From an uncultured Alphaproteobacteria bacterium (lineage in GTDB: Bacteria; Pseudomonadota; Alphaproteobacteria; Geminicoccales; Geminicoccaceae), in contig CALKJU010000029.1 in the NCBI GenBank assembly GCA_937995535.1, positions 1-64,000 of the forward strand: DNA of 64,000 nt. The letters are read 5' to 3'. Both the position numbers and the translations under genes were made by a program. Positions 58,718 through 64,000 of this stretch are shown here, piece after piece. The first letter of the stretch is position 1. Each line of letters opens with the position of its first letter. The notes beneath the pieces are model-generated. The model was given only the letters and a program-made list of their open reading frames with translations, did no database searches and was not told the origin of the DNA.

Positions 58718-59575
58718 ATGATCACCGACTGCCACGTCAACATCTGGAACGATGCCGACGTCCTGCCGCATTACTTCACCCAGCTCGGCCGCGTTCGCGA
58801 GAAGGCGATCCCGGCCCGGGCCGACGCCGAGACGATCATGGCGGCGCTGGCCAAGGTCGATCGCGCGATCGTGTTCGCGCTCGGCTACGCGGAGACCATC
58901 GGAATCGCCAGCGAGGACACCACGACGGCCGCGGCGGTGCGCCGCTACCCCGACAAGCTCACAGGGTTCGCTTATGTCGACCCGCGCCGCCCGGACGCGC
59001 TCGAGCGGCTGCGCCACGCCCATCGCGAGCTGGGCCTCGTCGGCGTCAAGTACGGTCCGATCTACAACGGGGTGGCCCTCGACGACGCGCGGCTGGTGCC
59101 GATCTACCGTTACTGTGTGGCCAACGACCTGCCCCTGACCCTGCACATGGGCACGACCTACACGCGCCTCTACGCCGCCGAGCTGGGTCGACCGCTGGCC
59201 GTCGAGCAGGTCGCGCTGCGCTATCCCGACCTCAGGCTGGTGATGGCGCACATGGGGCATCCCTGGTTCGAGGAGTGCATCGCCGTCGTTCGCAAGCAGC
59301 CCAACGTCTTCGCCGAGATCTCGGCGATCTACTACCGGCGCTGGCAGTTCTACAACGTGATGCTGGCGATCGAGGAGTACCGGGTCGCGGACAAGATCTT
59401 CTTCGGCAGCGACTTCCCGTTCTCGACGCCGGACGAGGGCATCGCCCTGACCCGGGCGGTATGCGAGCTGGGCGGGGTGGGCGGGCTGCCGCGGGTCGCC
59501 ACCGAGACCGTGGAGCGGATCATCCACGCCGATCCCTTCGCGCACTGGTGGCAGCAGAGCCCGCTCCGGCGGTAG
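58718..59575 (+). CDS. Amidohydrolase-2 family metal-dependent hydrolase
   Basis: A 285-residue TIM-barrel hydrolase of the amidohydrolase-2 (decarboxylase-like) group: MITDCHVNIW in place of HxH, LPLTLHMGTTY, VMAHMGHPWFEE and FFGSDFPFSTPDEG with the metal Asp. The first motif has Cys-His instead of the usual His-x-His. Members hydrolyse lactones or amides, or decarboxylate aromatic acids. It is the last gene of the TRAP unit, starting 1 base after dctM, so it probably acts on the transported compound. Confidence 0.88.
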   Translation: MITDCHVNIWNDADVLPHYFTQLGRVREKAIPARADAETIMAALAKVDRAIVFALGYAETIGIASEDTTTAAAVRRYPDKLTGFAYVDPRRPDALERLRHAHRELGLVGVKYGPIYNGVALDDARLVPIYRYCVANDLPLTLHMGTTYTRLYAAELGRPLAVEQVALRYPDLRLVMAHMGHPWFEECIAVVRKQPNVFAEISAIYYRRWQFYNVMLAIEEYRVADKIFFGSDFPFSTPDEGIALTRAVCELGGVGGLPRVATETVERIIHADPFAHWWQQSPLRR

Positions 59576-59632
59576 CCCTTCCGCCGCGCGGCCTGCTAGC
59601 CTCGCCGGGCGAGGTGAGGGAACGGGACGGGC

Positions 59633-60451
59633 GTGGTCGAGGTGGCGGGGGTGCAGGCGGGCGCGGCGGTCCGCGACGTGGTGATCGTCGCGCGCGGGCT
59701 TTCTGTCGTGTTCGCGACCGGCGCCGGCCCGCTCACCGCCTTGACCGACGTCGACCTCGACATCGCGGCGGGTGAGTTCGTCTCACTGATCGGTCCCTCG
59801 GGCTGCGGCAAGACCACGCTCCTGCGCGCGATCGCCGACCTCGAGCGGCCGGCGACGGGCATGCTCACCGTCAACGGCCTGTCCCCGGACGAGGCGCGCC
59901 GCCGCCGCGCTTATGGCTACGTCTTCCAGGCCCCGGCCCTGTTCGCTTGGCGAAGCGTCCGGGCCAACGTCACCCTGCCGCTGGAGATCATGGGTCTGCC
60001 GGCGGGGGAGCGGGCGGCGCGCGCGGAGCGCAACCTGGCGCTGGTTGGTCTCGACGGCTTTGCCCGCTCCTATCCTTGGCAGCTCTCGGGCGGGATGCAG
60101 CAGCGGGTATCGATCGCCCGGGCACTGGCCGTCGAGCCCGCGCTCCTGCTCATGGACGAGCCGTTCGGCGCGCTCGACGAGATCACTCGCGACCATCTCA
60201 ACGTGAAGCTTCGCGAGCTGTGGCGGCGGACCGGTAAGACCTGCGTCTTCGTCACCCACTCGATCGCGGAGGCGGTCTATCTCTCGACGCGCATCGTGGT
60301 GATGTCGCCGCGGCCCGGGCGCATCCTCGAGGTGATCGACTGCGACCTGCCGGCCGAGCGCCCGCTCGACATCCGCGAGACCCCGGCCTTCCAGCGCATC
60401 GCCCAACGCGTCCGCGACGGCCTGCGCCGCGGCCACTCCTACGAGGATTGA
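59633..60451 (+). CDS. ABC transporter ATP-binding protein, nitrate/taurine/pyrimidine type
   Basis: A 272-residue ATPase beginning with GTG at 59633. Walker A is GPSGCGKTT, the Q loop VFQAPAL, the signature LSGGMQQR, Walker B LLLMDEPFGALD and the H loop THSIAEAVY; this is the TauB/SsuB/NrtC group, which pairs with NMT1/TauA-type binding proteins. No permease or binding protein is adjacent. The NMT1-type binding protein at 49100 is a possible partner. Confidence 0.9.
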   Translation: MVEVAGVQAGAAVRDVVIVARGLSVVFATGAGPLTALTDVDLDIAAGEFVSLIGPSGCGKTTLLRAIADLERPATGMLTVNGLSPDEARRRRAYGYVFQAPALFAWRSVRANVTLPLEIMGLPAGERAARAERNLALVGLDGFARSYPWQLSGGMQQRVSIARALAVEPALLLMDEPFGALDEITRDHLNVKLRELWRRTGKTCVFVTHSIAEAVYLSTRIVVMSPRPGRILEVIDCDLPAERPLDIRETPAFQRIAQRVRDGLRRGHSYED

Positions 60452-60461
60452 GCGTCGCCGC

Positions 60462-61205
60462 TCAGCGCTGGGCGACGAGGGTCGGCTTCGGCGCCGGGGT
60501 GAGGAGCGGCGGGCGGGGCTTCGGCACAGGGATCTGGTCGGCCGGCTGCGCCTTGGCCGCGGCCGCGGCGAGCTTGGCCGCGGGACCGTACTTCGCGGCC
60601 CAGCCCTGGCCGACCTTGCGGCAGTCGAGCGCCGGGCCGCGGCGCTTCTCGCCCGGCTTGTAATGCGTCATGAAGACATGATTGCCGATCACGGTGGTCC
60701 GTTTCAGCTTCGCGAACCACGGGCAGCGGCTGGGATCCATCATATAGGGATTGACGAAGTAGAGGGCGCCCTTGGTCGGGTCGGGACCGCGCGCGATCTT
60801 GGCGTCGACGGCGAGGCGCTGCGCTTGGCCGAGGATCATCCGCTCGAACGGGGTGTTGACGGCGAGCAGGCGCGGCAGGTTGAGCCGCGCCGGACTGCGC
60901 ACCGCCGCCTTGAGCGCCGGGCGCTCCTCGATCGCCTGGAACTGGCCGCCATGGGCCACGACCTTGCAGGGATGGCTCGGGAAGCGTGGATCGCGAACCC
61001 GGTTGTGCACCACGCGGATCACCGCCGCCATGCCGGGAATGCCCTCGGCCGCCGCCTCGGCGTAGCCGACCGCAGCGAGGCAGCGGTTGGCGGCGTCGAG
61101 ACCGACCGCGAAGGCGTCGCTCGCCATCAGCAGTAGCGCCGCGGCAAGACCCGCCGGCAGCGGTGCGAGACGATGACGGCGATGTGAGATCCTGCCAAGG
61201 CGCAT
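60462..61205 (-). CDS. SleB-like cell wall hydrolase
   Basis: A 247-residue exported protein with a signal peptide (about 33 residues) and a Hydrolase_2 (SleB) domain: VGYAEAAAEGIPGMAAVIRVVHNRVRDPRFP with the catalytic Glu, then CKVVAHGGQFQAI and TTVIGNHVFMTHYKPG. It should cut peptidoglycan glycan strands. The C-terminal 45 residues are Ala/Lys/Pro rich. It converges on the ATPase gene with 10 bases between stops. Confidence 0.88.
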   Translation of the reverse strand: MRLGRISHRRHRLAPLPAGLAAALLLMASDAFAVGLDAANRCLAAVGYAEAAAEGIPGMAAVIRVVHNRVRDPRFPSHPCKVVAHGGQFQAIEERPALKAAVRSPARLNLPRLLAVNTPFERMILGQAQRLAVDAKIARGPDPTKGALYFVNPYMMDPSRCPWFAKLKRTTVIGNHVFMTHYKPGEKRRGPALDCRKVGQGWAAKYGPAAKLAAAAAKAQPADQIPVPKPRPPLLTPAPKPTLVAQR

Positions 61206-61319
61206 CCCGATCTCCCTTGCCGCAACCTAGGGCGAGCGGGTGGCGCCGGGTGACGTTTTTCGCCGCGGAGCATCCCATGGGATGGACTCGGCCCGGCCGT
61301 GTTGACCGTGTGGCAACAC

Positions 61320-61952
61320 TCACCGCAGCCCGGGCCGGGCGCGTCGGTCGGCCTCCGCCGCGGCGCGGATCGTGCAGCCCTCGAGGTGATCGTTGACCAG
61401 CCCCATGGCCTGCATGAACGCATAGACCGTGGTCGGGCCGACGAAGCGCCAGCCGCGCCGCTTGAGCTCGCGCGACAGCGCCGTGGACTCTGCCGTCTTG
61501 CCGAGGGTCGCCAGCGTGGCGCGGTCGAGGCGCGGCGGCCGGCGCCCGGGATCGGGCGCAAAGCGCCAGAAGAAGGCGGCGAGCGAGCCGTGCTCGGCGG
61601 CCAGCTCGCAGGCGCGGCGCGCGTTGCCCAGGGTCGATTCGATCTTGCCCCGATGGCGGACGATCCCGGCGTCGCCGAGCAGTCGCTCGACCTCCCGGGC
61701 GCCCCAGTGGGCCAGGACCGTGAAGTCGAAACCGGCGAACGCGCGGCGGAAATGCTCGCGCTTGCGCAGGATGGTGAGCCAGCTCAGGCCCGACTGGAAC
61801 CCTTCGAGGCACAGCTTCTCGAACAGGCGCCGGTCGTCCGTCACCGGCCGGCCCCACTCGCGATCGTGATAGTCTCGGTAGAGATCGTCCGTGCCGCACC
61901 ACCAGCAGCGGACGATCCCGTCCTCGCCGCGCACGAGGCCGTCGGCCGGCAT
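61320..61952 (-). CDS. tag: DNA-3-methyladenine glycosylase I
   Basis: A 210-residue Tag. The zinc and base-flip motif RCWWCGTDDLYRDYHDREWG near residue 15 is diagnostic, with the FEKLCLEGFQSGLSWLTILRKR helix and VGPTTVYAFMQAMGLVNDH near the end. It removes 3-methyladenine from DNA. The gene starts 3 bases after the dipeptidase stop, so the two are co-transcribed. Confidence 0.95.
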   Translation of the reverse strand: MPADGLVRGEDGIVRCWWCGTDDLYRDYHDREWGRPVTDDRRLFEKLCLEGFQSGLSWLTILRKREHFRRAFAGFDFTVLAHWGAREVERLLGDAGIVRHRGKIESTLGNARRACELAAEHGSLAAFFWRFAPDPGRRPPRLDRATLATLGKTAESTALSRELKRRGWRFVGPTTVYAFMQAMGLVNDHLEGCTIRAAAEADRRARPGLR

Positions 61953-61955
61953 CCG

Positions 61956-63008
61956 TCAGGCGCCCCAGGTCCGCTGCAGCACGGACAGCCAGTTGTCGCA
62001 GGCGATCTTGCGCACGAGCGTCGGCCCGAAACCATGGGCCAGCATCGCCTCGAGCAGGCGCGGCACCCCGGCGACGTCACCGATCGCGGCCGGGATCGTC
62101 GCCCCGTCGAAGTCCGAGCCGAGCGCCACGCCATCCTCGCCCAGCGCCTCGAGCAGCGCATCGACATGGCGCAGCAGCACCTCGAGGTCGGTGTCCGCCC
62201 GCATCTTGCCGTCCGCGCGCAGGAACCCGCAGGCGTAGTTGAGCCCCACCACACCCCGGCTCTCGCGGATCGCCGCGAGCTGGCGCGCGGTCAGATTACG
62301 CGAGGTGGGCGACAGCGCGTGGACGTTCGAGTGCGTCGCCACCAGGGGCGCCTCGCTGAGCGCCGCCACGTCCCAGAAGCCGCGCTCGTTCATGTGCGAG
62401 AGGTCGACAAGGATGCGCAGCGCGTTGCACCGGCGGACCAGCTCCTTGCCGAGATCGGTCAGGCCGGGCCCGGTGTCGGGCGAGCTCGGAAAGCGGAACG
62501 GGACGCCGTGGCCGAAGATGTTCTCGCGGCTCCACACCGGCCCGAGCGAGCGCAGCCCGGCCGCGTGCAGCACGTCGAGCATCCGGAACTCTGGGTCGAT
62601 CGTCTCCGCCCCCTCGATGTGCAGCACGGCGGCGAGCGCCCCGTCCGCCGTCGCCGAGCGGATCTCGGCGACGCTGCGGCAGACCCGCACCTGTCCCGCC
62701 GCGACGCGCTCGATGCGCAGGAGCAGCGCCGTCATCGCCGTGGTCGCCGCCTGCGCCTCGGCCAGCTCCGGGGCCGGTGGCATCGCCTCCGCGACCACCG
62801 CCGCCGGGCTCACCTCCTGGCCGCGGGACGGCACGAAGATCGCGAACAGGCCGCCGACCATGCCACCGGCGCGCGCGCGTGGCAGGTCCATGTGCCCGCC
62901 GTCGAGCCCGTCGACGAACCGCCGCGGCGCCGCACCATCACCTTCCTTGAACAACCGCAGCAGGACGTCGTTGTGCCCGTCGAACACCGGGATGGTCGGA
63001 TCGGGCAT
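61956..63008 (-). CDS. Membrane dipeptidase (renal dipeptidase) family protein
   Basis: A 350-residue M19 metallopeptidase without signal peptide. Zinc ligands are the N-terminal HND pair (FDGHNDVLLR), Glu in LHIEGAE, and the two His of DLSHMNERGFWD and ATHSNVHALSPTSRNLT. It cleaves dipeptides, often with D-amino acids. The start at 63008 (MPDPTIPVFDGH) fits; a 24-residue Arg-rich extension upstream is not conserved. Divergent from the aldehyde dehydrogenase. Confidence 0.92.
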   Translation of the reverse strand: MPDPTIPVFDGHNDVLLRLFKEGDGAAPRRFVDGLDGGHMDLPRARAGGMVGGLFAIFVPSRGQEVSPAAVVAEAMPPAPELAEAQAATTAMTALLLRIERVAAGQVRVCRSVAEIRSATADGALAAVLHIEGAETIDPEFRMLDVLHAAGLRSLGPVWSRENIFGHGVPFRFPSSPDTGPGLTDLGKELVRRCNALRILVDLSHMNERGFWDVAALSEAPLVATHSNVHALSPTSRNLTARQLAAIRESRGVVGLNYACGFLRADGKMRADTDLEVLLRHVDALLEALGEDGVALGSDFDGATIPAAIGDVAGVPRLLEAMLAHGFGPTLVRKIACDNWLSVLQRTWGA

Positions 63009-63121
63009 GGCGGGTGAGGCTCCACGGACGCGCGGTCGACGGCTGGCATGCCACCGATCTGTCGCCGATGGTAGCGGCAATGCTAAGCATCCCGGAGCAA
63101 CAGCGAGCGGCGGGCGGCGCC

Positions 63122-64000
63122 ATGACCTTGCAGAAGACCATCAGCCCGGTCGACGGGCGCGTCTATGTCGAGCGCGAGTTGGCCGACGCGGCGGCGATCG
63201 GCCGGGCGCTGGACCGGGCGGAGGCGGCGCGACGCGGCTGGCGGGCGACACCGCTCGCCGAGCGCCGGGCGGTCCTGTCGCGGTTCGTCGATGCCATGCT
63301 CCGCCACCGCGACGAGATCGCCGCCGAGATCACTTGGCAGATGGGCCGGCCGATCGCGCAGAGCCCGGGCGAGCTCGGCGGCTTTGCTGAGCGCGCCCGC
63401 TACATGATCGAGATCGCCGGGGATGCGCTGGCGGATCTGCGCTTCGACGATCGGCCGGGCTTCGTGCGCTTCATCCGCCGCGAGCCGCTGGGTCTGGTCT
63501 TCGTCGTCGCGCCGTGGAACTATCCCATCCTCACCGCGGTCAACGCGATTGTGCCGGCGCTGCTCGCCGGTAACGTCGTGCTCCTCAAGCACTCCGCCCA
63601 GACCCCGCTGGTCGCCGAGCGCTTCTCCGCGAGCCTTGCCGAGGCTGGTCTGCCGGAGGGCGTGTTCCAGCACCTCCACCTCGCGCACGAGGACGCGCTG
63701 GCCATCATCCGCAGCGGGCGGATCGCGCATGTCTCGTTCACCGGCTCGGTCGCCGGTGGGCACGAGGTCGCGCGCGCCGCCGGCGAGACCTTCGCCTCGA
63801 CCACGCTCGAGCTCGGCGGCAAGGATCCCGCCTATGTCCGCGCCGACGCCGATCTCGCCCACGCGATCGCGAATATCGGCGACGGCGCATTCTTCAACTC
63901 CGGCCAGTGCTGCTGCGGCATCGAGCGCATCTACGTCCATGACAGCGTCTACAACCGCTTCGTCGAGGGTCTGGTCGAGCTGGCGCGCAGCTACCGCCTC
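63122..64000 (+). CDS. Aldehyde dehydrogenase, N-terminal part (3' end outside window)
   Basis: The frame runs from ATG 63122 to the right edge, giving the first 293 residues. Visible catalytic residues: Asn133 in PWNYP, Glu230 in LELGGKDP and Cys264 in GQCCCG (triple Cys). The start follows GCGGGCGG. The family oxidises aldehydes with NAD(P); the substrate is not decided, and no operon partner is visible. Confidence 0.9.
   Translation, partial: MTLQKTISPVDGRVYVERELADAAAIGRALDRAEAARRGWRATPLAERRAVLSRFVDAMLRHRDEIAAEITWQMGRPIAQSPGELGGFAERARYMIEIAGDALADLRFDDRPGFVRFIRREPLGLVFVVAPWNYPILTAVNAIVPALLAGNVVLLKHSAQTPLVAERFSASLAEAGLPEGVFQHLHLAHEDALAIIRSGRIAHVSFTGSVAGGHEVARAAGETFASTTLELGGKDPAYVRADADLAHAIANIGDGAFFNSGQCCCGIERIYVHDSVYNRFVEGLVELARSYRL

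Overview
The window is high-GC DNA (about 70% by eye), densely coding, with short or overlapping gene junctions. It looks like a chromosomal segment of a free-living alphaproteobacterium. Support for that: usg beside groESL under a CIRCE element and an RpoH-like promoter; bolA/J-domain/cobS/cobT in one cluster; petABC (cytochrome bc1) divergent from trmL-hemF; an imuA-imuB mutasome operon behind GTTC-N7-GTTC boxes (the alphaproteobacterial LexA site); a TTAA-N7-TTAAC site of the CtrA type; and a NADP malic enzyme fused to a phosphotransacetylase-like domain. A Rhodospirillales- or Geminicoccales-like host is my guess, not shown by the sequence. There is no phage, IS element, CRISPR array, tRNA or rRNA that I can see. 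No gene-free gap exceeds about 290 bases.

Layout. 1-3559: end of a betaine-homocysteine methyltransferase, a decayed phosphohydrolase fragment, a secreted trypsin-like protease and a cytosine deaminase-like amidohydrolase. 3636-6118: the compact rpmH-rnpA-yidD-yidC operon, read leftward. 6303-9482: a DUF547 protein, then a sensor kinase with two tandem paralogous lipoproteins. 9513-14951: a putrescine-type ABC importer plus aminobutyraldehyde dehydrogenase operon (ydcSTUV-patD order). 15054-20425: two small genes, a PhyH-family dioxygenase divergent from a LacI regulator, then carnitine dehydrogenase and an acyl-CoA ligase. 20510-25170: HtpX protease, a di-haem peroxidase gene broken by an in-frame amber codon, and an RTX repeat protein. 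25329-32939: malic enzyme, the bolA-dnaJ-cobS-cobT-SIMPL cluster and an XRE regulator. 32956-38445: DUF2889, pyrophosphatase, hemF, trmL and petABC. 38514-41041: usg and groESL. 41265-45753: imuBA, an MFS transporter and meaB. 45763-53475: lipoprotein, plsC, cupin, ceramidase-like protein, RutR regulator with an NMT1-type binding protein, a CoA-transferase and a Ysc84 protein. 53583-59575: a second PhyH/LacI divergon followed by a TRAP transporter and an amidohydrolase. 59633-64000: a lone ABC ATPase, SleB-like hydrolase, Tag glycosylase, dipeptidase and a truncated aldehyde dehydrogenase.

The most interesting system is the 53583-59575 catabolic island. Three near-identical 14-bp CG-centred palindromes (consensus TGRWAACGTYAMCA) sit at 54523, 54591 and 55678, flanking the regulator and preceding the TRAP genes. 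They define a small self-contained LacI regulon that joins a 2-oxoglutarate dioxygenase, a TRAP importer and a metal-dependent amidohydrolase for an unknown substrate. The same PhyH-LacI divergent layout occurs a second time at 15839-17827 with a different operator candidate.
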